Positions 43,344 through 52,357 of a stretch of DNA of 64,000 nucleotides are shown here, in pieces. Both the position numbers and the translations under genes were made by a program. Positions within the stretch are counted from its first letter, which is position 1. The number at the start of each line of letters is the position of its first letter. The DNA is taken from contig NZ_RQIH01000013.1 of the NCBI RefSeq assembly GCF_003939025.1, positions 124,001-188,000 on the forward strand, in the 5' to 3' direction. This DNA comes from Rhizobium sophoriradicis. Its GTDB lineage: Bacteria > Pseudomonadota > Alphaproteobacteria > Rhizobiales > Rhizobiaceae. Under the pieces are notes generated by a model. It was not told the origin of the DNA and made no database searches. It saw nothing but the letters and a program-made list of their open reading frames with translations.

Positions 43344-44291
43344 TCAGCCGCGCTTGCGCTCGATTGCATCCCATAGCAGGGCTGCAATATCGGCGCCGCC
43401 GAATTTTTTGACCTCACGGATGCCTGTGGGCGAGGTGACGTTGATCTCGGTCATATAATCGCCGATCACGTCGATGCCGACGAGCAGGAAGCCGCGTTCC
43501 CTGAGCGCCGGGCCGATGCGTTCGCAGATTTCCTTTTCGCGCGGCGTCAGCTCGGTCGCCTCGGCGCGGCCGCCGACATGCATGTTGGAGCGGCTGTCGT
43601 GCTCGGCCGGGACGCGGTTGATGGCGCCGGCGAATTCGCCGTCGACCAGGATGATGCGCTTGTCGCCCTTGCGCACGTCGGGCAGATATTGCTGGGCGAT
43701 GAAGGGCTCGCGGAACATCTGGCCGAACATTTCGAGCAGCGAGGAGAGATTGCGGTCGTCGCGGGTCGAATGGAAGACCCCGGCGCCGCCATTGCCGTAG
43801 AGCGGCTTCAGGATGATATCGCCCATCTCGTCGCGGAAGCGGCGGATTTCGGACGGATCCTTGGTGATGAGCGTCTTCGGCATCAGGTCGGAGAATTCGG
43901 TGACGAAGATCTTCTCCGGCGAATTGCGCACCCAGGCGGGATCGTTGACGACGAGCGTCTTCGGGTGGATGCGCTCGAGCAGATGCGTCGAGGTGATATA
44001 GGCCATGTCAAAAGGCGGATCCTGGCGCAGCAGCACCACATCCATGGTGGAAAGATCGATCCGCTCGGGTGTACCGAGTTCGAAGTGATCACCCTTGACG
44101 TCGCGCAGCAGCATCGGCTCGACGCTGGCAAAAAGCTTGCCGTCGCGGAAGCTCAGGCGGTCAGGGGTGTAGTGGAACAGCCGGTAGCCGCGCGCCTGCG
44201 CTTCCAGGCTCATGGCGAAGGTGGAATCGCCTGCGATATTGATGCCGGCGACATGATCCATCTGGACCGCTACATTGGTGATCTTGGCCAT
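43344..44291 (-). CDS. gshB: Glutathione synthetase
   Basis: ATP-grasp ligase of 315 residues that joins glycine to gamma-glutamylcysteine. The N-terminal domain begins AKITNVAVQMDHVAGINIAGDSTF, with LLRQDPPFDMAYITSTHLLE; the ATP-grasp core has ILKPLYGNGGAGVF and DVRKGDKRIILVDGEFAGAINR, and the end shows GIDVIGDYMTEINVTSPTG. It belongs to the run gshB, yraN, rsmI typical of alphaproteobacteria. Confidence 0.97.
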   Translation of the reverse strand: MAKITNVAVQMDHVAGINIAGDSTFAMSLEAQARGYRLFHYTPDRLSFRDGKLFASVEPMLLRDVKGDHFELGTPERIDLSTMDVVLLRQDPPFDMAYITSTHLLERIHPKTLVVNDPAWVRNSPEKIFVTEFSDLMPKTLITKDPSEIRRFRDEMGDIILKPLYGNGGAGVFHSTRDDRNLSSLLEMFGQMFREPFIAQQYLPDVRKGDKRIILVDGEFAGAINRVPAEHDSRSNMHVGGRAEATELTPREKEICERIGPALRERGFLLVGIDVIGDYMTEINVTSPTGIREVKKFGGADIAALLWDAIERKRG

Positions 44292-44377
44292 TTCCGTCCC
44301 TCGCTGAATGCCGGACAGATGTAGGTCGGCCCGGTATCAAACGCAACGGTCAATCAAGGCTGCGACAGCACCGATGT

Positions 44378-44881
44378 TCAGGCGGCAATGCCCTGGTTGC
44401 CGTTGCTGCGCAGCAGGTTGCGCAGACGGTAGGCGATCGCCAGGGGCTTCGGGAAGGGCTTGCGCAGGAAGGCGACCTTGCGGACGTAATTGTCGACCCG
44501 CCAGCTTGCCCAGGTTCCGCCAGCGAAAAAGGCGACGTCGCCGGCGCACAAGGTTCGTTCGGTGCCGTCCTCGGCGGTGATATGGACCTCGCCTTCGAGG
44601 ATCATTACCGTCTCGTCCCAGCCGAAAAACCATCGGAATTCGCCCGCCGTGCAGTCCCAGATCGCCGTCAGCGAGGCCTCGTCATGGCCGCGCGAATGTT
44701 CGGCGGTGCGCGCCTCAGGATTGCCGCTGATAATCCAATCGGGATTGATCGGCGTCGATTTCAGCGGCAGCAGGTCGCTCGCATGGGCGATGAAGGATTT
44801 GCCGGCCGGCTTCGCCACGGCATAAGGCACCGAACGCGCGGCCATGGCGACCGCACTTGCAAACATCAGCTTCCAGGCCAT
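44378..44881 (-). CDS. Cupin (DUF861-like) domain protein
   Basis: Protein of 167 residues. The cupin core is at about 75-130: WDCTAGEFRWFFGWDETVMILEGEVHIT and the second half CAGDVAFFAGGTWASWRVDNYVRK, as in the EutQ/(S)-ureidoglycine-aminohydrolase-type DUF861 group. The first 20 residues (MAWKLMFASAVAMAARSVPY) are hydrophobic and may be a signal or membrane anchor. It lies between gshB and yraN on the same strand but with gaps on both sides. The ligand is unknown. Confidence 0.85.
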   Translation of the reverse strand: MAWKLMFASAVAMAARSVPYAVAKPAGKSFIAHASDLLPLKSTPINPDWIISGNPEARTAEHSRGHDEASLTAIWDCTAGEFRWFFGWDETVMILEGEVHITAEDGTERTLCAGDVAFFAGGTWASWRVDNYVRKVAFLRKPFPKPLAIAYRLRNLLRSNGNQGIAA

Positions 44882-45064
44882 GAAACAACCCCCAATTCTT
44901 GCCCCTACAGAGATTGCCATAGCGGAGAGTCGTAAGAAGCCGGTTCAAATCGAAACTAAAATTTTAACGGTCCGAAAGCTTGGCGAAGCGGGGAATGACT
45001 AAAGCTCTTTGATTTTATGCATGTCGTTGTCCCGGAACCGCTGCACACTTCCGGGCGACATGCA

Positions 45065-45433
45065 TTAAAACGCGTCCGGAAAATGGCGCGGCAGCCGGCC
45101 GGGCGTGACCGCGACGATATCATAGCGCTGGGAAAGACGGGCCTGATCGGCCTGGCGGGCGAGCCAGAGATCGCTTGCCGCCCTTATCCGCTTCTGGGCG
45201 GCGGCGGAGACGGCGTCGACGGCCGCGGCCTCGCCGTGGCGGGACTTGACCTCGACGAAGACGGCGAGATCGCCCTTGCGGGCGACGATATCGATCTCGC
45301 CAAGCCGGGTGCGGTGGCGCAGCGCCAGGATGCGATAGCCCTTCAACATCAGGAAGACGGCGGCGACATATTCCGACATCAGGCCGCGGCGCAGCGCCTT
45401 TCTTCGGACGGCAGTGAGGTCGTTATCGCCCAT
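45065..45433 (-). CDS. yraN: UPF0102 family protein (YraN)
   Basis: Endonuclease-fold protein of 122 residues of unknown role. The conserved core is GYRILALRHRTRLGEIDIVARKGDLAVFVEVKSR, matching the restriction-endonuclease-like E-x-D-ExK arrangement of Holliday-junction resolvase relatives. It overlaps the end of rsmI by 11 nt, as is usual in alphaproteobacteria. Confidence 0.94.
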   Translation of the reverse strand: MGDNDLTAVRRKALRRGLMSEYVAAVFLMLKGYRILALRHRTRLGEIDIVARKGDLAVFVEVKSRHGEAAAVDAVSAAAQKRIRAASDLWLARQADQARLSQRYDIVAVTPGRLPRHFPDAF

Positions 45434-46340
45434 CGGCGCCCTTCATCTCCAAGAGGCGCTGATAGAGCGCCTTGCGCGGCAGGCCGGTGAGACGGGCGGC
45501 CTCGGTGGCGGCCTTTGCCGTGGGCATCGACTTGGCGAGGTCGGCCAGCACGGCCTCGACGTCGGCCTCCGGCGTTTCCACAGGTTGCGGCGGACCGACG
45601 ACAAGAACGATCTCGCCCTTGACGTTGTCCACCTCTTGATAATGCGCAGCAAGATCCGCCAGCGTGCCGCGTCGGAACTCCTCATAGGTCTTGGTCAGTT
45701 CGCGGCAGACGGAGGCCGGGCGCGTGCCGCCCAGCACATCGGCGGCAGCGAGAAGCGTGGCGCCGATGCGATGCGGCGATTCAAAGAAGATCAGCGTCGC
45801 GGGGGCTGCGGCAAGTTCGCCCAGGCGGTCGCGGCGGGCCTTGTCCTTGGCCGGCAGAAAACCGGCGAAGAGGAAGGCGTCGTTCGGCAGGCCGGAGCCG
45901 ACAAGGGCTGCAAGCGGCGCCGAGGCGCCGGGGATTGGGACGACACGATAGCCGGCCGCGATCGCCTGCTGTGCCAGCCGATAGCCGGGGTCGGAAACCA
46001 GCGGCGTGCCGGCATCCGACACCAGCGCCACCGAGCGGCCGGCTTCGAGCGCCTGGAGGAGCCGCGGACCAGCCTCGTCGGCATTGTGCTCGTGATAGGC
46101 GAAAGGACGGTTCTGGATGCCGTAGCGGTCGAGCAACACGCGGGTGACGCGTGTATCCTCGCAGGCGAGAACGTCGGCGCCGGCCAGCGTTTCCAGCGCG
46201 CGCAGCGTGATGTCGCCGAGATTGCCGATGGGCGTGGCGACGAGATAGAGCGCCGGCTCCAGCGGCCGCGCCGGCACCGCCATATTGTGCAGGCGGAAAC
46301 TTCGCCGCGTGGCCGTCTCCGCCGTCGTTTCCTCGTTCAT
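45423..46340 (-). CDS. rsmI: 16S rRNA (cytidine-2'-O)-methyltransferase RsmI
   Basis: SAM-dependent tetrapyrrole-methylase-fold enzyme of 305 residues that methylates C1402 of 16S rRNA. Motifs: LYLVATPIGNLGDITLRAL near the start, ACEDTRVTRVLL, HEHN, LVSDAGTPLVSDPGYRL and PGASAPLAAL. The start at 46340 is chosen by the family N-terminus; the frame is open further upstream. It is divergent from dnaN across 260 bp and overlaps yraN. Confidence 0.96.
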   Translation of the reverse strand: MNEETTAETATRRSFRLHNMAVPARPLEPALYLVATPIGNLGDITLRALETLAGADVLACEDTRVTRVLLDRYGIQNRPFAYHEHNADEAGPRLLQALEAGRSVALVSDAGTPLVSDPGYRLAQQAIAAGYRVVPIPGASAPLAALVGSGLPNDAFLFAGFLPAKDKARRDRLGELAAAPATLIFFESPHRIGATLLAAADVLGGTRPASVCRELTKTYEEFRRGTLADLAAHYQEVDNVKGEIVLVVGPPQPVETPEADVEAVLADLAKSMPTAKAATEAARLTGLPRKALYQRLLEMKGADGR

Positions 46341-46600
46341 GCCCTTTGCTTTCGTCCCGCCGTCGTCGAACCTTATGGGGGAACCTTTATGGGCGAGCCA
46401 CGGCGCTTCGGCAAGGGTTCGGATTTCTGTGAGGATTGCTCCGGAAAACCGGAAATGCGGGCCTCCAGCCGCCCATGCCTCTTGCAAACCGGTGCTGAAG
46501 TCTGCCATTTTGCCCGTCCACTCCCCCGACCTCAATCGGGAAAGCATTCTTCGGGTGCTCGATGCGCCCGGACAGTCACGGTCGAAAGCGGTAGCATCCC

Positions 46601-47719
46601 ATGCGTATTACTATTGAGCGGTCAAACCTGTTGAAATCGCTGAACCACGTCCACCGCGTGGTCGAACGTCGCAATACGATCCCGATCCTTTCCAACGTAC
46701 TGCTCAAGGCCGACGGCCAGAACCTCGACATGAAGGCGACCGACCTCGACCTCGAGATCACCGAGGCGACGCCTGCCAGCGTCGAACAGGCCGGCGCCAC
46801 CACCGTTCCCGCCCATCTTCTCTACGATATCGTCCGCAAGCTTTCCGACGGCTCGGAAGTGCTGCTGGCGACCAGCACCGACGGCGGCTCGATGACCGTG
46901 CAGTCCGGCCGCTCGAAATTCTCGCTGCAGTGCCTGCCGGAATCCGATTTTCCCGACCTGACCGCCGGCACCTTCACCCATTCCTTCAAGCTGAAGGCGT
47001 CCGATCTGAAGATGCTGATCGACCGCACGCAGTTCGCCATCTCGACCGAGGAGACGCGGTATTACCTCAACGGCATCTTCTTCCACACGATCGAGAGCAA
47101 CGGCGAGCTGAAGCTCAGGGCAGTCGCGACCGACGGCCACCGGCTGGCGCGCGCCGATGTCGACGCGCCCTCCGGCTCCGAGGGCATGCCGGGCATCATT
47201 ATTCCGCGCAAGACGGTCGGCGAGCTGCAGAAGCTGGTCGACAATCCGGAAGCGATCGTCACCGTCGAGGTTTCCGACGCCAAGATCCGCATGACGATCG
47301 GCTCGATCGTGCTGACCTCGAAGCTGATCGACGGCACCTTCCCTGACTATCAGCGCGTCATCCCCACCGGCAACGACAAGGAAATGCGCGTCGACTGCAC
47401 GAGCTTCGCCCAGGCCGTCGACCGCGTCTCGACCATCTCTTCCGAGCGCGGCCGCGCCGTGAAGCTGGCGCTCTCCGAGGGGCAGCTGATGCTGACCGTC
47501 AACAATCCCGATTCCGGCAGCGCAACGGAAGAAGTCGCCGTCGGCTACGACACCGATGCGATGGAAATCGGCTTCAATGCCAAGTACCTGCTCGACATCA
47601 CCGCGCAGCTTTCCGGCGAGGAAGCGATTTTCCTGCTGGCCGATGCCGGCTCGCCGACGCTGATCCGTGACACGGCCGGCGACGATGCGCTTTATGTGCT
47701 GATGCCGATGCGAGTCTGA
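46601..47719 (+). CDS. dnaN: DNA polymerase III beta subunit (sliding clamp)
   Basis: Ring clamp subunit of 372 residues tethering polymerase III to DNA. It starts MRITIERSNLLKSLNHVHRVVERRNTIPILSNVLL and shows the three-domain clamp pattern with TRYYLNGIFFH in domain 2 and a C-terminal YVLMPMRV, close to the family YMPMRL hydrophobic-pocket strand. As in other rhizobia it is not adjacent to dnaA. Confidence 0.97.
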   Translation: MRITIERSNLLKSLNHVHRVVERRNTIPILSNVLLKADGQNLDMKATDLDLEITEATPASVEQAGATTVPAHLLYDIVRKLSDGSEVLLATSTDGGSMTVQSGRSKFSLQCLPESDFPDLTAGTFTHSFKLKASDLKMLIDRTQFAISTEETRYYLNGIFFHTIESNGELKLRAVATDGHRLARADVDAPSGSEGMPGIIIPRKTVGELQKLVDNPEAIVTVEVSDAKIRMTIGSIVLTSKLIDGTFPDYQRVIPTGNDKEMRVDCTSFAQAVDRVSTISSERGRAVKLALSEGQLMLTVNNPDSGSATEEVAVGYDTDAMEIGFNAKYLLDITAQLSGEEAIFLLADAGSPTLIRDTAGDDALYVLMPMRV

Positions 47720-47748
47720 CGGGAACGAAGGCGGCCGCTTTCGGTTTT

Positions 47749-47767
47749 CCTCCTGCCCAGCAGGAGG
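47749..47767 (+). promoter_or_regulatory. Hairpin sequestering the Shine-Dalgarno of the DUF72 gene
   Basis: CCTCCTGC (47749-47756) pairs perfectly with GCAGGAGG (47760-47767) around CCA. The right arm is the AGGAGG ribosome site, eight nt before the ATG at 47776. In mRNA the site would be closed, suggesting control of translation or coupling to passage through dnaN. Confidence 0.55.
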
Positions 47768-47775
47768 ATTCCAGC

Positions 47776-48681
47776 ATGAAAAAGACGGGAGCGGTGCGCA
47801 TCGGCATATCCGGCTGGACTTATGCGCCTTGGCGCGGGCAATTCTATCCGGAAGACCTGCCGCAGAAGCAGGAGCTTTCCTACGCCGCACGTCACTTCCG
47901 TTCGATCGAGATCAACGGCACCTTCTACGGATTGCAGAAGCCCGATAGCTTCGGCCGCTGGCGGGACGAAACGCCTGATGATTTCGTCTTTGCGGTCAAA
48001 GGGCCGCGCTTCATCACCCATTTGCGGCGGCTGAAGGAGATCGAGGCGCCGCTTGCCAATTTCTTCGCCTCTGGGCTGCTCAGGCTCGGCCCCAAGCTCG
48101 GGCCGATCCTCTGGCAATTCCCGCCGAACATGGCCTTCGATCCCGATCGCTTCGACACCTTCCTGTCGCTGCTGCCGCACGATCACGACGGGGCAATAGC
48201 GCTTTCGAAGCGGCATGACGAGCGCCTCAAACAGGCCTGGCTCAAAAGCGACGGGCACCAGCCGATCCGCCATGCGCTCGAAATCCGCAACGATAGCTTC
48301 CGCTGCGCCGCGTTCATCGACATGCTCCTGCGACACAAGGTCGCGCTCGTTTGCGCCGACACGGTAAAATGGCCGCTGCTGATGGATATTACCGCCGACT
48401 TCATCTATTGCCGCCTGCATGGTTCCGAACAGCTCTATGTCAGCGGCTATGAAGACGAAGCGCTTAATATATGGGCAGAGCGCATCCGCGCCTGGACAGG
48501 CGGCGGAGAGCCTGACAATGCGACGCGCGTTCTGGATCCCCTGCCGGGGCGCGCCAGGGGCCGCGACGTCTATCTCTATTTCGACAATACCGACAAGAAA
48601 CTGCGCGCACCGATCGACGCCGGTCACCTGGCCGAAAGACTTGCCGATCTCATGCCGCGTTCCCATCGAAACGCCGCATGA
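47776..48681 (+). CDS. DUF72 family protein (YecE-like)
   Basis: TIM-barrel-like protein of 301 residues. Family pattern: RIGISGWTYAPWRGQFYPEDLPQKQELSYAARHFRSIEINGTFY, then FVFAVKGPRFITHLRRL, ILWQFPPNM and a C-terminal YLYFDNTDKK. The biochemical function of DUF72 is unknown. It follows dnaN by 56 nt and has its ribosome site in a hairpin. Confidence 0.92.
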   Translation: MKKTGAVRIGISGWTYAPWRGQFYPEDLPQKQELSYAARHFRSIEINGTFYGLQKPDSFGRWRDETPDDFVFAVKGPRFITHLRRLKEIEAPLANFFASGLLRLGPKLGPILWQFPPNMAFDPDRFDTFLSLLPHDHDGAIALSKRHDERLKQAWLKSDGHQPIRHALEIRNDSFRCAAFIDMLLRHKVALVCADTVKWPLLMDITADFIYCRLHGSEQLYVSGYEDEALNIWAERIRAWTGGGEPDNATRVLDPLPGRARGRDVYLYFDNTDKKLRAPIDAGHLAERLADLMPRSHRNAA

Positions 48682-48714
48682 GCTGTTGATGCAAATGTCC
48701 TTGTTGCGAAAATC

Positions 48715-48734
48715 CTTGTCGCGAGAGCGACAAG
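48715..48734. repeat. Perfect hairpin with GNRA-type loop between DUF72 and pmtA genes
   Basis: CTTGTCGC (48715-48722) and GCGACAAG (48727-48734) pair fully around GAGA. No T run follows, so it is not a classic terminator. It is either an mRNA structure or an operator 43 nt before pmtA. Confidence 0.45.
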
Positions 48735-48776
48735 CAGCATAATAACACAGTCGATCAACGTGCGGATGGGTGGAGA

Positions 48777-49376
48777 ATGCGCTTACGGGTCAAGGTGAAG
48801 GAACATTTCGGCAAGAGATTCGATGAGGAAATCCGCTTCTTCCGCGGCATGATGCAGGGGCCGAAGACGGTAGGCTCGATCGTGCCGACCTCCTCGATCA
48901 CCGCCAGGCGCATGGCCAGCGTCATCGATATGCATTCGGGGCTGCCGGTCCTCGAACTCGGCCCCGGCACGGGCGCCATCACCAAAGCGATCCTCGGCCG
49001 CGGCGTGAAGCCGGACAATCTGGTGGCGATCGAATATTCGACGGACTTCCACCAGCACCTGCTGCGAACCTATCCGGGCGTGCACTTCATCAACGGCGAC
49101 GCCTTCGATCTCAAGACCACGCTTGGCGCGTTCGGCGACCAGACATTCGATTGCGTCATCTCCTGCATTCCGCTGCTGAACTTCCCGATGGCGATGCGCA
49201 TCGCGCTGTTGGAAAGCCTGCTCGACCGCGTGCCTACCGGCCGGCCGGTGGTGCAAATCTCCTACGGCGCGATCTCGCCGATCGCCGCCAATGCCGATCG
49301 CTACCACATCCAGCATTTCGACTTCGTCATGCGCAACATTCCGCCGGCGCAGCTCTGGATCTATAAGCGCGGCTGA
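48777..49376 (+). CDS. pmtA: Phosphatidylethanolamine N-methyltransferase
   Basis: SAM-dependent enzyme of 199 residues that methylates phosphatidylethanolamine towards phosphatidylcholine, a lipid required by rhizobia for symbiosis. Sequence: RFDEEIRFFRGMMQGPKTVGSIVPTS, the SAM motif VLELGPGTGAITKAIL and ISCIPLLNFPMAMRIALL, as in Sinorhizobium PmtA. No membrane helix is present, as is usual for this soluble type. The phosphatase-like gene follows 1 nt after the stop. Confidence 0.92.
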   Translation: MRLRVKVKEHFGKRFDEEIRFFRGMMQGPKTVGSIVPTSSITARRMASVIDMHSGLPVLELGPGTGAITKAILGRGVKPDNLVAIEYSTDFHQHLLRTYPGVHFINGDAFDLKTTLGAFGDQTFDCVISCIPLLNFPMAMRIALLESLLDRVPTGRPVVQISYGAISPIAANADRYHIQHFDFVMRNIPPAQLWIYKRG

Positions 49377-49377
49377 G

Positions 49378-49959
49378 ATGTTCGGGATCTATATCACCCA
49401 TCCGCAAGTCAGGATCGATGCCAACGTGCCGGTGCCGAAATGGGGGCTTTCCGATGTCGGCGCGGCGCGTGCCCGCAAAGCGGCCGAGAGCGACTGGTCG
49501 AGGCTATTGCGACGCATCGTCTCCAGCGACGAGACAAAGGCGATCGAGACGGCCGAGATATTGGCTGCAGCCTCCGGCGTGACGATCGAGATCGTCCATG
49601 GCATGCACGAGAACGACCGCTCGGCCACCGGCTTTCTGCCGCCGCCGCAATTCGAAGAGGCGGCCAACTGGTTTTTTGCGCATCCGGAAGAAAGCTTCAA
49701 AGGCTGGGAGCGTGCCGTCGATGCGCAGGCCCGAATCGTCGAAGCGGTGAATACGGTTCTCGCCACGCATGATGCGACTGCGCCCATTGCCTTCGTCGGC
49801 CATGGCGGCGTCGGCACTCTGCTCAAATGCCATCTGGCCGGCAGGCCGATCGGCCGCGATCGCGATCAGCCGCCTGGCGGCGGCAATCTCTACGCCTTCG
49901 GCCTTGCGGATCGCCATTTATCATGCGACTGGACACCCATCGAAGACTGGCGGGGGTGA
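49378..49959 (+). CDS. Histidine phosphatase (phosphoglycerate mutase-like) protein
   Basis: Protein of 193 residues. The usual RHG motif with the phospho-histidine is here ITHPQVRID (His8, no RHG), followed by KWGLSDVGAARA, RIVSSDETKAIETAEIL (SSxxxRxxxTA-like) and VGHGGVGTLL with the second catalytic histidine. The first arginine of the RHG is thus replaced by threonine, which may weaken phosphate binding. Its start is 1 nt after the pmtA stop and pyrF follows after 6 nt: a pmtA-phosphatase-pyrF operon. Confidence 0.85.
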   Translation: MFGIYITHPQVRIDANVPVPKWGLSDVGAARARKAAESDWSRLLRRIVSSDETKAIETAEILAAASGVTIEIVHGMHENDRSATGFLPPPQFEEAANWFFAHPEESFKGWERAVDAQARIVEAVNTVLATHDATAPIAFVGHGGVGTLLKCHLAGRPIGRDRDQPPGGGNLYAFGLADRHLSCDWTPIEDWRG

Positions 49960-49965
49960 GTTGAA

Positions 49966-50673
49966 ATGGACGCACGCGAGCGGCTGATCGTCGGCCTGGA
50001 TGTTCCAACGATCGGCGAGGCGGAAAGATTGGTTTCCACGCTCGGCGACGACATTCTCTTCTACAAGATCGGCTATCAGCTCGTCTTTGCCGGCGGTCTG
50101 GAATTCGCCCGCGATCTTGCCGCAAGCGGCAAGAAGATCTTTCTCGACATGAAGCTGCTCGACATCGACAACACTGTTGCTTCAGGTGTCGAGAACATCG
50201 CCAGGATGGGCATGTCGATGCTGACGCTGCACGCCTATCCGAAAGCAATGAAGGCGGCGGTCGAGGCCGCGGCCGGCTCCGGCCTCTGTCTGCTTGGGGT
50301 CACCGTGCTCACCTCGATGGATGCCGATGATCTTATCGACGCCGGCTACAGCCAGGATCCACACAGCCTGGTGCTGCGCCGCGCCGCTCAGGCGCGCGCG
50401 GCCGGCATGGGTGGTATCGTCTGTTCGGCAGCGGAAGCGGCCGAAGTGCGCGAGGTCCTTGGACCCGACATGGCGATCGTCACACCCGGCATTCGCCCGA
50501 CCGGCAGCGACCATGGCGACCAGAAGCGGGTGATGACGCCGTTCGACGCATTGAAGGCGGGGGCAACCCACCTCGTCGTCGCCCGTCCGATCGTCAAAGC
50601 GCCCGATCCCCGGCATGCCGCCCGCGCCGTCCTCAATGAGATGGTCGGCGCGCTCTGGCCGGCAAACCGCTGA
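49966..50673 (+). CDS. pyrF: Orotidine 5'-phosphate decarboxylase
   Basis: TIM-barrel enzyme of 235 residues for the last step of UMP synthesis. The catalytic array is Lys34 and the FLDMKLLDIDNT segment (Asp61, Lys63, Asp66). The phosphate-binding end reads VTPGIRPTG and HLVVARPI. It is cotranscribed with the phosphatase gene upstream and the DUF1330 gene 22 nt downstream. Confidence 0.97.
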   Translation: MDARERLIVGLDVPTIGEAERLVSTLGDDILFYKIGYQLVFAGGLEFARDLAASGKKIFLDMKLLDIDNTVASGVENIARMGMSMLTLHAYPKAMKAAVEAAAGSGLCLLGVTVLTSMDADDLIDAGYSQDPHSLVLRRAAQARAAGMGGIVCSAAEAAEVREVLGPDMAIVTPGIRPTGSDHGDQKRVMTPFDALKAGATHLVVARPIVKAPDPRHAARAVLNEMVGALWPANR

Positions 50674-50695
50674 CGAGAACCAAAGGGAGAAGATC

Positions 50696-50983
50696 ATGGC
50701 CAAGGGATATTGGATTGCCCGCGTCGACGTTCGCGATGCCGAGCGCTACAAGGATTATGTGGCGGCGGCCAAGCCCGCCTTCGAAAGATACGGCGCGAAT
50801 TTCCTGGCACGCGGCGGCGCGATCACCGAGCTCGAAGGAAGGTCCCGCGCCCGCAACGTCGTGATCGAATTCCCCTCGGTGCAGCATGCGGTCGATTGCT
50901 ACAATTCGCCGGAATACCAGATCGCCGCCAAGATCCGCCAGGAAGCGGCGGATGCGGAAATGGTCGTCGTCGAAGGCGTCTGA
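50696..50983 (+). CDS. DUF1330 family protein
   Basis: Ferredoxin-like-fold protein of 95 residues: GYWIARVDVRDAERYKDYVAAAKPAFERYGANFLARGG, then RNVVIEFPSVQHAVDCYNSPEYQIAAKIR. Full family length. The function is unknown. GGGAGAAG precedes the ATG. It follows pyrF in the same operon. Confidence 0.92.
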   Translation: MAKGYWIARVDVRDAERYKDYVAAAKPAFERYGANFLARGGAITELEGRSRARNVVIEFPSVQHAVDCYNSPEYQIAAKIRQEAADAEMVVVEGV

Positions 50984-51094
50984 AGCACCCTCGCATCCGC
51001 AAAACTCGGCACGCGATGGGCCTTCCCGTCGCGCTGGGATTGGGCTAAGACGGAGCCGATACAGCATCCCGCACAGCCTTTCGAGGAGCCTGCC

Positions 51095-52075
51095 ATGACC
51101 CTTGCCAACCTGCCGCCGCTCGTCACCGTGTTCGGAGGGTCCGGCTTCGTGGGCAGGCACGTGGTCCGGGCGCTTGCCAAGCGCGGCTATCGCATCCGCG
51201 TTGCGGTACGACGCCCCGATCTCGCCGGCTTCCTGCAGCCGCTCGGCAATGTCGGCCAGATTTCCTTCGTGCAGGCGAACCTGCGTTACCGCAATTCGAT
51301 CGACCGCGCCGTCGAGGGTGCAAGCCACGTCGTCAACTGCGTCGGCATTCTGCACGAGACCGGCCGCAACACTTTCGACGCCGTGCAGGAATTCGGCGCC
51401 CGCGCGGTCGCCGAGGCGGCACGCAATGCCGGCGCCAGCCTCGCCCATATTTCGGCGATCGGCGCCAACGCCAATTCCGATTCGGACTATGGCCGCACCA
51501 AGGGCCGCGCCGAAACGGCCATCCTCTCCATCAAGCCCGATGCGGTGATCTTCCGCCCCTCGATCGTCTTCGGGCCGGAAGACAGCTTCTTCAACAAATT
51601 TGCCGACATGGCGCGCATGTCGCCGGTCCTGCCGCTCATCGGCGACGGCAAGACGAAGTTCCAGCCTGTTTATGTCGAGGACGTCGCCGAGGCGGTCGCC
51701 CGCGCCGTCGACGGCAAGGTATCCTCCGGCAAGGTCTATGAACTTGGCGGGCCCGAGGTGCTGAGCTTTCGCGAATGTCTCGAGACGATGCTGAAGGTGA
51801 CGAGCCGCAAGAACCCGTTCATCTCCCTGCCCTTCGGCATCGCGTCGATGATCGGCAGCATCGCCTCGCTGATCCCGTTCGTGACGCCGCCGATCACCCC
51901 GGACCAGGTGCGCCTGCTCAAGCGCGACAATGTCGTCTCCGCCGAAGCCGAAGCGGAAGGCCGCACGCTGAAGGGCCTCGGCATTGCGCCGACCATGGTG
52001 GCCTCGGTGCTCGAATCCTACCTGGTGCAGTATCGTCCGCACGGCCAGTACACCGGCTCCGGCAAGGCTGCCTGA
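51095..52075 (+). CDS. Complex I NDUFA9-family (atypical SDR) protein
   Basis: Protein of 326 residues with a Rossmann start VTVFGGSGFVGRHVVRALAKRGYRIRVAVRRP; the catalytic Tyr-x3-Lys region reads YGRTKGRAE, so the lysine of YxxxK is kept. The C-terminal part (PFGIASMIGSIASLIPFVTPP) is hydrophobic. Relatives are the NDUFA9 accessory subunit of alphaproteobacterial complex I. A strong terminator follows. Confidence 0.9.
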   Translation: MTLANLPPLVTVFGGSGFVGRHVVRALAKRGYRIRVAVRRPDLAGFLQPLGNVGQISFVQANLRYRNSIDRAVEGASHVVNCVGILHETGRNTFDAVQEFGARAVAEAARNAGASLAHISAIGANANSDSDYGRTKGRAETAILSIKPDAVIFRPSIVFGPEDSFFNKFADMARMSPVLPLIGDGKTKFQPVYVEDVAEAVARAVDGKVSSGKVYELGGPEVLSFRECLETMLKVTSRKNPFISLPFGIASMIGSIASLIPFVTPPITPDQVRLLKRDNVVSAEAEAEGRTLKGLGIAPTMVASVLESYLVQYRPHGQYTGSGKAA

Positions 52076-52097
52076 ACAACTTGCTGCCTTCGACACA

Positions 52098-52130
52098 ACG
52101 CCGTTCGCGCCCAGCGCGGACGGCGTTTTT
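52098..52130 (+). terminator. Rho-independent terminator of the NDUFA9-like gene
   Basis: ACGCCGTTCGCG (52098-52109) pairs with CGCGGACGGCGT (52115-52126, one G-U pair) and is followed by TTTT. Confidence 0.88.
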
Positions 52131-52357
52131 GCGTGTTCGCCTGAAGCAAAGGCGGCGCAAGTCTCAAATGTTGTCGTGCCGGTCATATCAAGTGCAGTTG
52201 CATAAAAGACGCAGCGGAAATTTTGTGGAATTAACGCCAAATTTAGCAGGAACGTTTATTGCTATTTGCCATTCCACTGACTACCAAACCCCGCGCGTCT
52301 CCAACGGACTCGACGCCTGCGAAAGCGTGCGGCAATCACTGTGAAAGGCATTTCTCG

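Noticed and set aside
43132..43374. 80-codon minus-strand frame between gshB and comM
   Set aside because: It overlaps both genes' ends and consists of Leu/Arg/Gln-rich shadow sequence; the region is better explained as a promoter with SOS box.
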